Made by a program: the position numbers and the translations under genes. Below are positions 7,696-17,033 of a stretch of DNA of 64,000 nucleotides, in pieces. Below the pieces are notes generated by a model, which was given only the letters and a program-made list of their open reading frames with translations, did not search any database and was not told where the DNA came from. The stretch lies in the NCBI GenBank assembly GCA_021846395.1, contig JAJZXB010000010.1, forward strand, positions 19,559-83,558, given 5' to 3'. How positions within the stretch are numbered: the stretch's first letter is position 1; the number at the start of each line of letters is the position of its first letter. This stretch comes from Thermoplasmata archaeon (lineage in GTDB: Archaea; Thermoplasmatota; Thermoplasmata; Thermoplasmatales; Thermoplasmataceae).

Positions 7696-8973
7696 ATGTG
7701 TAGTTGGTGTAAATTGAAATACATATTAATGATAAGTATAATAACAATTCTTGCATTATTATCGTTTATATATTATATTTTAAATGTTTATTATTCAGAC
7801 AAATACCACCAGGAAAAGTTAAGAAATGATATTGATATCTCAAAAGCCACAATTGTTGTACCGGTTTATAAGGAAAATGTAACCACATTTAGTTCCGTTA
7901 TAATGTCAATAAAAAATCAGGGCGTAAAATTCATTGTTGTTGGTGATTCAAGCAATGAACCCTATAAATCAATTACAGAAAAATATGGCGGGACATTCAT
8001 ATTGCTGAAAGAACATGTTGGAAAAAGAATGGCACTGGTTGAAGGCATAAGTCACATTGTTACCCCATATGTTATGCTTGTTGATAGTGATACAGTTTTG
8101 CCAGCAAATGCTTTGAAAGACATGCTTTCAAATTTTAAGGATAATATAGGTGGGGTAAGTGTTAATATAAAAATCAGGCAAAACGGAACCAAAATATCCT
8201 ACGCATCAGAATTTATTGAAAGGGCAAGAGAGGTGGTATTCAGGGCAATGTCCTATCATGGCAGCATATTGGTTGCAGATGGAAGATGCGCAATGTATCG
8301 AACTGACTTGATAAAACCATATATGATGTCGGATGATTTTAAAAATAAAAGAATACTTGGCAAAAAAACAATGCTTGGTGATGATATTCAAATAACAAGC
8401 TATCTTATTAAAAACAAATACAGAGTTGTAAAAGATTATAATGTTGTCGTTGAAACAGATTCACAGGAAAATTTTAAAAAATTTGTACATCAACAGGTCA
8501 GATGGGCTAGAAATGGATGGTACTATTTTTTTAAAAATCTGTCCAACGGAACTACAAGAAGTGCAGGAAAATTTTACACCTTTGAAGTTTTATATTTGTA
8601 TATAGTTCCCTTTGTTGGTTTTCTTTTACTATTATACAGAATGTATTTTATATGGGGTCGCTTTGGGTACTATGATTCCATGACTATCGAAAATTTGGGT
8701 AGAAGGATATTTTTTGAAATATTCCCAATAGATGTGCATTTTGGTGTAAGGCGTTTTGATCCCGTGTTTTTATTTATATTGATGGATAAACTTGCAACGC
8801 TAATACTTGGTGTTACAGGAAATGCCCTTTTTATCACTGCGGTCATGATAAAAATACCCAGGGACAGATTGAGAACTCTTGGATATGGTGCAATTGCGAT
8901 AGCCATAATGTTTCTGGCAAATCTCTATGGATTTTTCACCTTCTGGAAACAATCAAAATGGCTCACAAGATAA
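7696..8973 (+). CDS. Membrane-bound family 2 glycosyltransferase
   Basis: 425 residues. One N-terminal membrane helix (about 10-30) precedes a GT-A domain: IVVPVYKEN, DGD-like VDSDTVLP (the D-x-D metal site, about 131-134), a conserved ADGRCAMYR, the acidic GDD site in LGDDIQITSYL and QQVRWARNG, matching the Q-x-x-R-W motif of processive synthases. Several membrane helices follow. The architecture is that of hyaluronan/cellulose-synthase-like enzymes that extrude a polysaccharide from the cytoplasm. In an archaeon without a wall it could make a cell-surface glycan; the sugar is unknown. A TATA-like stretch (TATATAATATAATC) lies about 30 bases upstream of the start. Confidence 0.85.
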   Translation: MCSWCKLKYILMISIITILALLSFIYYILNVYYSDKYHQEKLRNDIDISKATIVVPVYKENVTTFSSVIMSIKNQGVKFIVVGDSSNEPYKSITEKYGGTFILLKEHVGKRMALVEGISHIVTPYVMLVDSDTVLPANALKDMLSNFKDNIGGVSVNIKIRQNGTKISYASEFIERAREVVFRAMSYHGSILVADGRCAMYRTDLIKPYMMSDDFKNKRILGKKTMLGDDIQITSYLIKNKYRVVKDYNVVVETDSQENFKKFVHQQVRWARNGWYYFFKNLSNGTTRSAGKFYTFEVLYLYIVPFVGFLLLLYRMYFIWGRFGYYDSMTIENLGRRIFFEIFPIDVHFGVRRFDPVFLFILMDKLATLILGVTGNALFITAVMIKIPRDRLRTLGYGAIAIAIMFLANLYGFFTFWKQSKWLTR

Positions 8974-9004
8974 AAAATTCAATACGCAAATTCAATAATT
9001 TTTA

Positions 9005-9670
9005 TTAATTAAAATTAAAATCTATATTTATTTTTATAATATCATTATCCTTTAAATTAAGTGTTTCCCTCAAATATCTATCTGATATTATCTCTATGAT
9101 GTCAGTATAATTACTTCTTTCAGGAAAAATTATAAAACATTTTATTCCGTCTATATGGGCATTGAAACATTTTACACCGCCAAAAGTTCTTTCCTTATCT
9201 TTAAATCCTTCTATGTGTATACCTTCTGCTCCTCTTATCTGCCTTAGTATATTTTCATATTCAGGTAAAATTTTTATGTTCAATGTTCCATAATACGGCT
9301 TAATTTTTAATTTATCATAAAACTGATCCATATACTCTTTTTTTGATATATAATACTTTCCTTCCCCAAGCCCATTTTTTATGTTCCCTTTCATTTCAAA
9401 ACTCTGATTAATTTCCAGAATTGAATAAAGATCATTTAATTCTTTATATAGGGTGTCAAGTGATTTTTCCATCAAAATAATTTTTTGCTTTCTGTTTTCC
9501 ATTTTTCTATCAATATATTTATCATCCAGCAATTCGATTATCATTCTTGACGCGGTTTGCTGGCTAACATTCATTTCCTTTGCCAGTTCGTTTGATGAAA
9601 TGTAAAGTATGTTTTTCTCCCCTGCAATACGCTTTAAGGTTTTAATTGTTTCATATATGGTTGAGTTCAT
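9005..9670 (-). CDS. ribK: CTP-dependent riboflavin kinase with N-terminal winged-helix domain
   Basis: 221 residues in two domains. Residues 1-75 form a winged helix (LAKEMNVSQQTASRMIIELLDD). Residues about 95-220 are the archaeal RibK (DUF120) kinase: GLGEGKYYIS, YYGTLNIKILP, GFKDKERTFGGVKCFNA, FPERSNY and RETLNLKDNDIIKI. RibK makes FMN from riboflavin using CTP. The HTH-kinase fusion is known in archaea such as Thermoplasma, and suggests the protein may also regulate flavin genes in response to ligand. It lies near the flavoprotein ETF operon but is transcribed divergently from it. Confidence 0.93.
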   Translation of the reverse strand: MNSTIYETIKTLKRIAGEKNILYISSNELAKEMNVSQQTASRMIIELLDDKYIDRKMENRKQKIILMEKSLDTLYKELNDLYSILEINQSFEMKGNIKNGLGEGKYYISKKEYMDQFYDKLKIKPYYGTLNIKILPEYENILRQIRGAEGIHIEGFKDKERTFGGVKCFNAHIDGIKCFIIFPERSNYTDIIEIISDRYLRETLNLKDNDIIKINIDFNFN

Positions 9671-9982
9671 ATGTGGTTATAATAATGAAGTATAATATGA
9701 TTTTTAATTATTTAATTTATAAATATTGTTAATTTTACCCATTTTCGGAGAGTTTTTTAGTGAAAATATAAATAACTACCTTGTCACAATTTATTATATT
9801 TATTCATATGAGCTGGATGATATATAACATATCTAATTCCAATAAGAATCAATGCCAATATAAACGAGAATTCAAACATGTGGGGAGTTTACCCACAAAC
9901 TTTTAAAGTGAAACCATCCTAAGAAATCGTGAGTGGCAGATCTCTATAAAAATGAATGCGCCGATAATTTCCTACCAATAAA
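9671..9982. other. Intergenic region between ribK and the ETF operon
   Basis: About 310 bases of AT-rich DNA without a reading frame I can support. It contains a short hairpin, GTGGG/CCCAC at 9880-9896 (loop GAGTTTA), of unknown meaning, and probably the divergent promoters of both neighbours. It could carry an operator for the winged helix of RibK, but I see no clear palindromic pair to support that. Confidence 0.4.
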
Positions 9983-9993
9983 CTTTTTAATAA
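9983..9993 (+). promoter_or_regulatory. TATA-like box of the ETF-fix operon
   Basis: CTTTTTAATAA is centred about 24 bases before the ATG at 10012, which suits leaderless transcription from that start and disfavours the upstream ATG at 9997. Inferred from spacing only. Confidence 0.45.
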
Positions 9994-10011
9994 AACATGC
10001 TATACCCTCCT

Positions 10012-11838
10012 ATGAGCGGAATCAAAATAATTGTTTCTATAAAGCAGGTTCCGGATGCAGACGATTTAAGAATAGATCCGGTCACAAATAATTTAGTAAG
10101 GGAAGGAGTGCCGGCCATTATGAATCCACCTGATCTTCATGCTATTGAAGAGGGCTTAAGATTGAAGGAAAAATATGGAGGTACGGTGACAATAGTAACA
10201 ATGGGACCACCAAAGGGCGATATTTCTTTAAGAGAAGGCATTTCAATGGGTGCTGATGATGTATATCTAGTATCAGATGCTGCAATGGTTGGCTCTGATA
10301 CATGGTCGACTTCATACACTATTTCACAGGCAATTAGAAAACTCGGTGGTGCTGATATTATTTTATTTGGAAGAAGGGCCATTGATGGTGAGACACAGCA
10401 AGTAGGTCCACAAACAGCAATGTGGCTTGGTATACCAGAGGTGGCATATACAGATAAAATTCTTGATATTGATACTGAAAATAAAAAGGTAAAATTGCAA
10501 AGAACAACTGAATTTGACACCGAAACTGTTGAAGTTCCATATCCGATGGTTGCTACAGTAAGTGAAAATTCAAATGAACCCAGAGAAGCAACTCTTGAAG
10601 GTTTGATCAGAGCAAAGCAATTCGATGTTAAAAGACTCACTAAAACAGATATAGATGCAGACCCAAAACATATTGGTCTTGCAGCATCACCAACTAAGGT
10701 TATAAGAGTAAGGCCCCCACCAAAAATGAGAAATCCACAAATAATAACAAATGATGATCTGAACAAAACTGTTGACTGGCTTTCGGAAAAAATAAAAGAA
10801 TCATCAATCGGGATGAAATCTATGGAAGAAGGTTATGTTAAACCAGAACCTGTAACAAAAATAAAAAATGATGTCTGGGTATATATGGACCATATGAATG
10901 GGGAGTTGAATAAAACCTCACTTGAAATACTTGGAGCTGCCAGAAGAATAGCTGATTTGATGGATACCAAACTCGGAGCAGTTGTGGTTGGCGATGCAGT
11001 TGATAATATAGTTGATGATGCGTTTAAATACGGTGCTGATGAAGTTTATTATTGCCAGGTTGATGACGTAAAATTATATGACAATGATATATTTAGCAGG
11101 GCTCTTGAACTAATGATAGGCAAATATAAGCCCGATGCCATATTCTACCCAGGAACGTCATCTTCCAGAGAACTGGCTTCAACAGTTGCAATTAAGGTAA
11201 ATACAGGACTAATTGCAGATTGTATTATATTTGATGTTGATGAGAAGGGGCAATTATTATCGACAAGACCAGATTTTGGCGGAAAGGAAACATCTACAAT
11301 TATATGCCCAAACAATAAACCCATTATGGTTACGACTAGATCCGGAGTGTTTTCTGCCCTTCCTGCAAGAAACTTTAAGGGTAAGGTAATAAAGGAAAAA
11401 CTCGACGATAAATCCACAAGATTTAAAATAACAAATTACAAAAACATAGAACGCACAAGCGTACTTGCAGGTTCAAAAATAGTCGTAGGGATTGGAAGAG
11501 GAATTGTCAATAAGGAAAATATTTCCATTGCTGAGAAGCTTGCAGATAAAATTAATGCAGTTGTTGGTGTCAGCAAACCGCTTGCTGACGCAAACTGGTA
11601 TCCAAAAGACAGGCAGGTTGGACAGACAGGAACAACTATTAGGCCGGATCTGTATATAGCTCTGGGAATTTCAGGAGCGATACAGCATCTCGTAGGAATA
11701 CAGGGAGCAAAAAGGATTATTGCAATAAATACCGACCCTGATGCTCAAATTTTCGAAAACTGTGATTATGGTGTTGTGGGAGATATATTCCAGATTGTTC
11801 CAGCTCTTGTAAAGAAAATAGGTGATTTAAATGCTTAA
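10012..11838 (+). CDS. etfBA: Electron transfer flavoprotein, beta and alpha subunits fused
   Basis: 608 residues from ATG 10012 (MSGIKIIVSIKQVPD), preferred over 9997 because of the box upstream. Residues about 1-260 are an ETF-beta (FixA) domain: GITVSIKQ-type start, LRIDPVTNNLVREG, RRAIDGETQQVGPQ. Residues about 280-608 are ETF-alpha (FixB), ending in the FAD-binding segment: RPDLYIALGISGAIQHLVG, AINTDPDAQIFENCDYGVVGD. Fusion of beta to alpha in one chain is typical of Thermoplasmatales. The protein carries electrons from acyl-CoA dehydrogenases to FixC. It overlaps fixC by 8 nt. An acyl-CoA dehydrogenase gene occurs at 61771 in this window. Confidence 0.93.
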   Translation: MSGIKIIVSIKQVPDADDLRIDPVTNNLVREGVPAIMNPPDLHAIEEGLRLKEKYGGTVTIVTMGPPKGDISLREGISMGADDVYLVSDAAMVGSDTWSTSYTISQAIRKLGGADIILFGRRAIDGETQQVGPQTAMWLGIPEVAYTDKILDIDTENKKVKLQRTTEFDTETVEVPYPMVATVSENSNEPREATLEGLIRAKQFDVKRLTKTDIDADPKHIGLAASPTKVIRVRPPPKMRNPQIITNDDLNKTVDWLSEKIKESSIGMKSMEEGYVKPEPVTKIKNDVWVYMDHMNGELNKTSLEILGAARRIADLMDTKLGAVVVGDAVDNIVDDAFKYGADEVYYCQVDDVKLYDNDIFSRALELMIGKYKPDAIFYPGTSSSRELASTVAIKVNTGLIADCIIFDVDEKGQLLSTRPDFGGKETSTIICPNNKPIMVTTRSGVFSALPARNFKGKVIKEKLDDKSTRFKITNYKNIERTSVLAGSKIVVGIGRGIVNKENISIAEKLADKINAVVGVSKPLADANWYPKDRQVGQTGTTIRPDLYIALGISGAIQHLVGIQGAKRIIAINTDPDAQIFENCDYGVVGDIFQIVPALVKKIGDLNA

Positions 11839-13024
11839 TTATGATATTGTAGTTGTTGGAGCAGGACCTGCTGGTTCAGCTGCTGCCTTAAAGGCGGCAT
11901 CAGCAGGAAAAAAGGTGCTTGTTATTGAACGTGGGCCAGAACCGGGCTCAAAAAATGTATCCGGTGCTATGATCAGAAAGGATTTTGTTTCGTCGGTTTT
12001 TGGTGATAGTGTCCCATTCGAACGAAAAGTAGATACCCTTAAATTATCATTATATGATAAGGAAAGCCCCGTAAATATCGATTTTCACCCTAATCAGCTT
12101 GTTACCACAGGAAGACTGAAGCTAGACAAATGGATGTCATCAGTTGCAGAGAATGCAGGGGCAATGGTAATCAGTAAAACAACTGGACTGAATCTAACAT
12201 GGGATGGTGATAAGGCTAAAACACTTATAACAGATCGTGGAGAGGTTTCAGCAAAATCCTTCATTTTAGCTGAGGGTGTAAATGCCCTGTTATCAATGAA
12301 ATCTGGAATAAGAGGCGATTTAAATACTGAGAATTCTGTTCAAACTGTTAAAGAAGTTTATTCAGTGAAGAAGGAAGATATAAATTCTATTTTTGGCTTT
12401 CCAGATGAGAGTACAGGAATGTCATGGAGATTTGTTATGACTGATCCTCTGGTTGCAGGTTTTCTATACACATATAAAGATAGTGTCTCGGTTGGAATTG
12501 GATCGCCAATTAACCAGCTGGTGGAGAGAAAAATTCGCCCTGAGAAACTTCTTGATGATTTTCTTGACAAAACCGGTTTGTCTGCAAAATTAAAGGGCTA
12601 TTCATTAAGGGAGTATTCAGCAAAAGTAATTCCAGAAGGTGGGTTCCCGAATATGAATGTTTCAAAGGGGAATGTTTATATTTGTGGAGATGCACTTGGC
12701 CTTGTTGACCCATTGACGTTTGATGGAATAAGCCCCGCAATAGCATCCGGAACCCTTGCAGGCACTGCAGCCCTTGAAGGTTTCACTCCAGATATTTACA
12801 AATATGAAATGATGAAAAATACAGAAATTTCAAAAATTGCCAAGGAAAGAAAGCTTGAATCTGAATTTATGTCAGGAAATAAAGCAGGTGAATATATAAA
12901 CATGATTTCAACATTGCTTAAAAACTGGGCCTCTGGAGACCTTTCTGGCATACGTGGAACTATGATTGAGAATTATAAGAATATTATACCAGATATGTTG
13001 AGTTTTGTAATAAATATGAGGTGA
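11831..13024 (+). CDS. fixC: FixC-like flavoprotein (ETF:quinone oxidoreductase)
   Basis: 397 residues. The N-terminal FAD-binding fold shows VVGAGPAGSAAAL and VIERG; the second FAD contact is YICGDALGLVDPLTFDGISPAI at about residues 283-304. It resembles ETF-quinone oxidoreductase/FixC without the C-terminal iron-sulphur domain, which is encoded separately by fixX just downstream. It accepts electrons from ETF and passes them, with FixX, to the membrane quinone pool or to a low-potential acceptor. It overlaps the ETF gene by 8 nt and is 4 nt before fixX, so it is clearly operonic. Confidence 0.9.
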   Translation: MLNYDIVVVGAGPAGSAAALKAASAGKKVLVIERGPEPGSKNVSGAMIRKDFVSSVFGDSVPFERKVDTLKLSLYDKESPVNIDFHPNQLVTTGRLKLDKWMSSVAENAGAMVISKTTGLNLTWDGDKAKTLITDRGEVSAKSFILAEGVNALLSMKSGIRGDLNTENSVQTVKEVYSVKKEDINSIFGFPDESTGMSWRFVMTDPLVAGFLYTYKDSVSVGIGSPINQLVERKIRPEKLLDDFLDKTGLSAKLKGYSLREYSAKVIPEGGFPNMNVSKGNVYICGDALGLVDPLTFDGISPAIASGTLAGTAALEGFTPDIYKYEMMKNTEISKIAKERKLESEFMSGNKAGEYINMISTLLKNWASGDLSGIRGTMIENYKNIIPDMLSFVINMR

Positions 13025-13028
13025 ATAA

Positions 13029-13316
13029 ATGAGACTTGAAGAAAAGTTATATACATTGAGATATAAAAAGGATGAAGAATCACATCTTTCCATTAACGAT
13101 GTGGATAAATGCATAGAATGTGAAAAAGAGAATGGCAATCCCATGCCTTGCATATCGATTTGCCCGGCAAATGTTTATTCATGGGAGGATAATAAAATAG
13201 TTATAGGCTATGAAAACTGTGTTGAATGTGGTGCCTGCAGGATAGCCTGCCCGTACGAAAATATACACTGGGAGTACCCAAAATTTGGAAAGGGTATAGC
13301 TTTAAGGTATGGATAA
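13029..13316 (+). CDS. fixX: FixX-like ferredoxin
   Basis: 95 residues. It has a C-terminal ferredoxin signature, CVECGACRIACP, plus upstream cysteines (CIECEKEN, PCISICPANV). This is the FixX arrangement in which one [4Fe-4S] cluster serves the FixC flavoprotein. Last gene of the ETF-fixC-fixX operon, with a GGTGA at the end of fixC acting as ribosome-binding site. Confidence 0.92.
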   Translation: MRLEEKLYTLRYKKDEESHLSINDVDKCIECEKENGNPMPCISICPANVYSWEDNKIVIGYENCVECGACRIACPYENIHWEYPKFGKGIALRYG

Positions 13317-13460
13317 ATAGATTTTGAATATATATTTTTTATTTTACATAATAATAATTATGGATATTATGCATATATTTTAATAATTTGGCCTGTTATT
13401 TTAACAAAGGGTTTGTATCAAGGTATAACTTATCATGCATTTCTATCATATTATCAAAAA

Positions 13461-13472
13461 TGTTTTATATAA
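13461..13472 (+). promoter_or_regulatory. TATA-like box of thrC
   Basis: GTTTTATATAAC is centred about 25 bases before the thrC ATG at 13492, the spacing expected for a leaderless archaeal transcript. Inferred from sequence only. Confidence 0.45.
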
Positions 13473-13491
13473 CTTTCAATTGAAGGGATAA

Positions 13492-14655
13492 ATGGCATAC
13501 TCTATCTTAAAATGCCCCGTATGTGGGACAGAATACAATATTGACCGTTATAATTATCTATGCGATAAATGTGGCAATATACTTGATGTAATACAGAAGG
13601 ATATCAATGAATTTAAAAAAACAGATTACAAGGGTGTTTGGAAATACAAAAACATAATTCATCCCGGACTTGAGCAAAAATTTTTAATTACAAAAATGGA
13701 AGGGGATACAAATGTGTACCATCATACCAGAATGTCGGAATACTCTGGAGTTAAAGATGTTTATATGAAACATGAGGGTGAAAATCCAACTGGCTCATTT
13801 AAAGATCGTGGAATGACCGTTGCTATTTCTGAGGCTATGCGCCTTGGATTTAAAAAAACACTGTGTGCATCTACAGGAAACACATCTGCCGCTGCGGCCA
13901 GCTACAGTGCTTATGCCGGTATAGAAAGTTATGTGTTTATACCAAGTAAGAAAATATCCAAAAATAAATTAATGCAGGCATATTCATATGGGGCCAACAT
14001 AGTAAATATAGATGGTGATTTCGACACTGCCATGACCAATCTAAAAAACACACTGAAACAGAGAAATGATTTTTATGTGTTAAACTCAATAAACCCCTGG
14101 AGAGTTGAGGGCCAGAAAACAATAATATACGAAATAATGGAACGGATGAAACCAGATTTCATATCATTTCCTGCTGGAAATCTTGGGAATACATCTGCAT
14201 TTGGTAAGGCACTGATGGAAATGAAAGAAATGGGCACAATAGACTATATTCCAAGACTTATAGCTGTTCAGGCGGAGGGAGCAAGTCCATTTTACAATTA
14301 TATAAATAACCATGAAGATGTCCTGCATACTGTTAAAGCTGAAACAATTGCAAGCGCAATAAAAATAGGAAATCCTGTAAATTACATTAAGGCCAAGAGG
14401 TCCATAGAATTTACAAAGGGCATTGTGGAGAGAGTGAGTGATGATGAAATTATTCAGGCTAAAAAAGTTATTGATAGGTCAGGTATAGGCTGTGAGCCAG
14501 CTTCAGCGGCTTCTCTGGCGGGAATTAAAAAACTCAGGGATAGGGGGATTATAGACAAATCTGACAAAATAGCAGGCATATTGACGGGAAATCTTTTAAA
14601 GGATATGAACACGGATATTGAAATAAATATGCTCTCCCTCGAACAGATAAAGTAA
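13492..14655 (+). CDS. thrC: Threonine synthase
   Basis: 387 residues. It starts with a zinc-ribbon-like segment (CPVCGTEYNI, CDKCGNI), common in archaeal ThrC, followed by the PLP fold type II body: the lysine in NPTGSFKDRGMTVA (about residues 99-112), CASTGNTSAAAASYSAYAG and FPAGNLGNTSAFGKAL. It converts O-phosphohomoserine to threonine. Homoserine dehydrogenase lies at 33572 in this window, so the two enzymes of the branch are not in one operon. It converges with cbiA with no gap. Confidence 0.93.
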   Translation: MAYSILKCPVCGTEYNIDRYNYLCDKCGNILDVIQKDINEFKKTDYKGVWKYKNIIHPGLEQKFLITKMEGDTNVYHHTRMSEYSGVKDVYMKHEGENPTGSFKDRGMTVAISEAMRLGFKKTLCASTGNTSAAAASYSAYAGIESYVFIPSKKISKNKLMQAYSYGANIVNIDGDFDTAMTNLKNTLKQRNDFYVLNSINPWRVEGQKTIIYEIMERMKPDFISFPAGNLGNTSAFGKALMEMKEMGTIDYIPRLIAVQAEGASPFYNYINNHEDVLHTVKAETIASAIKIGNPVNYIKAKRSIEFTKGIVERVSDDEIIQAKKVIDRSGIGCEPASAASLAGIKKLRDRGIIDKSDKIAGILTGNLLKDMNTDIEINMLSLEQIK

Positions 14656-16002
14656 TTATCTTTTTGAATATATATAACAGGATTTTACAAACCTTTCAGG
14701 TATTTTTTTATTTGATGGAAAATATAAATGTGAGTATCCAGCAAGTATGTTTTCATTATAATACCCATCATATGCATTCACATTGACATCGTATGCATAT
14801 TCATTCTCATTATCATACCGGATCGTTGAATAATGAAATTCATGGCCCCTTATTTTCATGCCTTTTTTAAACAGTATATTATCATCCCTTGATACAATAT
14901 TCCGATATCCAAGAGTTAAACCCTTCAAGGTAACACTGGCATTGATTAACCCAAGCATATCGTATTTTTTATTGTCCATTTCTATGGTTTTTGATAGATA
15001 CATATATCCTCCACATTCTGCAAATACGGGCATACCGCTCAATATTTTTGATTTTATATCGTATAGGAACTTTTTATTACTGGAAAGTTTTTCAGCGTAT
15101 ATTTCTGGAAATCCACCACCGATATATATGCCATCAATATCTGGCAGTTCATTTGAATCCATTGGGCTGAAATATTCAATTTTTGCACCATATTTTTTTA
15201 GCAGGTCAAAATTTTCATTATAGTAAAAATTGAATGCCTTATCATATGCAACACCAATAGTTACATGGGTATTTCTTGATTTATGTTCTTTTAACCTGTA
15301 ATTCAGACTGGCTGTTTTTCTGGAAATATTAATCAACTGATCCATATTTATATCACTGTTAATTTTCCCTGATAAATATGATAGAAATTCTTTGCTGTGG
15401 TATTCTTCTATAAATGGTATGAGCCCGAGATGCCTTGAGTTTAATTTTAATTTATCATCTTTTTTAATGCACCCAATTACCCTTATGCCAGAAAGTGTTT
15501 CTATAGAGTGTTTCGCAATTGAACAGTGATAATTGCTTCCTGCCCTGTTTAAAATTACTCCAGCAATTTTGATATCATTCCCCATATCTTTCAGGCCATT
15601 AATAATTGCAGCCGATGTTCTTCCCATTGAAGAGATGTCAAGTACAATTATCACAGGCAACTTCAAAATTTTTGCTATTTCCGCTGTACTTCCTCTTATG
15701 CTTTTTTCTGACCTGCCATCAAATAGGCCCATTACCCCCTCAATAACTGCTATATCGGAGCCAGTGGATCTTTTGGTAAAAATATCTTTTACTGTATTCT
15801 CAGAACCCATCCATGTATCAAGATTTTCTGATTTTTTTCCAGTAACATATGTATGGTACCCGGGATCTATATAATCAGGGCCCACCTTGAAAGGCTGAAC
15901 TGAATAACCCCTCTCCTTCAATGCAAGCATTATGCCAAGACTGATTGTGGTCTTGCCTGATCCACTGGATGGAGATGCGATGATAATGCCATTATTTTTC
16001 AT
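14656..16002 (-). CDS. cbiA: Cobyrinic acid a,c-diamide synthase
   Basis: 448 residues from ATG 16002 (MKNNGIIIASPSSGSGKTT). The frame is open 29 residues further, but that part overlaps cbiG and lacks family similarity. The P-loop-like SGSGKTT at about residues 12-18 binds ATP. FKVGPDYIDPGYH and the C-terminal glutamine amidotransferase domain (FAECGGYMYLS, the catalytic cysteine, and a HEFHYS region) complete the enzyme. It amidates the a and c side chains of the corrin ring using glutamine. It overlaps cbiG by 11 nt, so they are co-translated. Confidence 0.93.
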   Translation of the reverse strand: MKNNGIIIASPSSGSGKTTISLGIMLALKERGYSVQPFKVGPDYIDPGYHTYVTGKKSENLDTWMGSENTVKDIFTKRSTGSDIAVIEGVMGLFDGRSEKSIRGSTAEIAKILKLPVIIVLDISSMGRTSAAIINGLKDMGNDIKIAGVILNRAGSNYHCSIAKHSIETLSGIRVIGCIKKDDKLKLNSRHLGLIPFIEEYHSKEFLSYLSGKINSDINMDQLINISRKTASLNYRLKEHKSRNTHVTIGVAYDKAFNFYYNENFDLLKKYGAKIEYFSPMDSNELPDIDGIYIGGGFPEIYAEKLSSNKKFLYDIKSKILSGMPVFAECGGYMYLSKTIEMDNKKYDMLGLINASVTLKGLTLGYRNIVSRDDNILFKKGMKIRGHEFHYSTIRYDNENEYAYDVNVNAYDGYYNENILAGYSHLYFPSNKKIPERFVKSCYIYSKR

Positions 16003-16984
16003 ATTCAAATACTGATATTGTAATATCTTTAAACTTTTCTTTTTTAACAATCTCCCTTCCATTATTGGAAGCTTTGCGTGCAGCGGCATTTGATACTGAA
16101 TAGGCTCCAGTGAATTTATAAACCATCTCTGACCGATCTAGGGAATATGCATTCAACTGTTCATTGCTGAAAAACTCAAGCTTGGAATTGTAATGCTGTG
16201 ATAATCTTATTATATCAACATTCTCACGCTTTATGTCAATAGTTGCAATTGTCTGTATTGCATGAGTGTACAGGTGATATTTATTAAATACGTATAATAT
16301 GGATTTTCTCATCTCATCATATGTAGCCGATGTGGAATAACCCAGTCCTATAACCAGTATCTTTGGAACCATGCATAATATATTTTCATGTTTTTCTCTT
16401 GAGAAGGTTATGAGAATTTTTGGTGTGTTCTTTTCATTTAAGTTCTGTTCTTCTATTTTCAATGATGTTTTATTTATAATTTGAGCTCCGTTATTTTTTA
16501 ATATTTCAGCTGAAGTTTTTGTCAGCAATTCTTTATTTATAATTTTCATATTATAATGATATGCGATATATTCCGGGGAAATGATATTATTTGAATCAGA
16601 AGCTGTAGTTATCACCGGTTGATTGCCAAGTATTTTTGATATATTGATTGCAATATCATTAGCTCCCCTGTGGCCTGATAGAAGGCTTATAGTAAATTTT
16701 GATGCATCATCTATAACCACAATCCTTGGATCGATGAATTTGTTTTTAATATAAGGGTTTATTAAACGAATGGTTGCGCCAGCGGCCATTATAAACACAA
16801 TACAATCATATTTTTTTATTATGGTATTTAAAATTGTTTTAATATTGTCAAAAAAATGTGCATGTATCTGACCCTTATACATGTGCGGAAAATATAAATC
16901 CACATTCATTGAACTCTGGATTTTTTTTGCTATATTAACCCCACTGTTAGTTATCCCTATAACCGCGATCTTTATAGAATTCAC
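15992..16984 (-). CDS. cbiG: Cobalamin biosynthesis protein CbiG (cobalt-precorrin 5A hydrolase)
   Basis: 330 residues. The N-terminal domain has the family stretch AAGATIRLINPYI and KFTISLLSGHRGAND. The C-terminal domain begins at about residue 210 (ILVIGLGYSTSATYDEM) and ends with a SNAAARKASNNG segment. CbiG opens the lactone of cobalt-precorrin 5A in anaerobic corrin synthesis, releasing acetaldehyde. First gene of a two-gene unit with cbiA. No other corrin-ring genes lie next to it. Confidence 0.92.
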   Translation of the reverse strand: MNSIKIAVIGITNSGVNIAKKIQSSMNVDLYFPHMYKGQIHAHFFDNIKTILNTIIKKYDCIVFIMAAGATIRLINPYIKNKFIDPRIVVIDDASKFTISLLSGHRGANDIAINISKILGNQPVITTASDSNNIISPEYIAYHYNMKIINKELLTKTSAEILKNNGAQIINKTSLKIEEQNLNEKNTPKILITFSREKHENILCMVPKILVIGLGYSTSATYDEMRKSILYVFNKYHLYTHAIQTIATIDIKRENVDIIRLSQHYNSKLEFFSNEQLNAYSLDRSEMVYKFTGAYSVSNAAARKASNNGREIVKKEKFKDITISVFEYEK

Positions 16985-17033
16985 AGAATGAAATGTATAT
17001 GTAATTTATATTTCTTTTTATTAAAAAATAAAA

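Noticed and set aside
9880..9896. Hairpin as a transcription terminator
   Set aside because: It is not followed by a T-run and lies upstream of a promoter; the role is unclear.
10137..10766. Long antisense reading frame opposite the ETF gene
   Set aside because: No family likeness and it mirrors a strongly supported gene; a codon-bias shadow.
14656..16089. cbiA start at 16089
   Set aside because: The extra 29 residues are out of family and overlap cbiG by nearly 100 bases.
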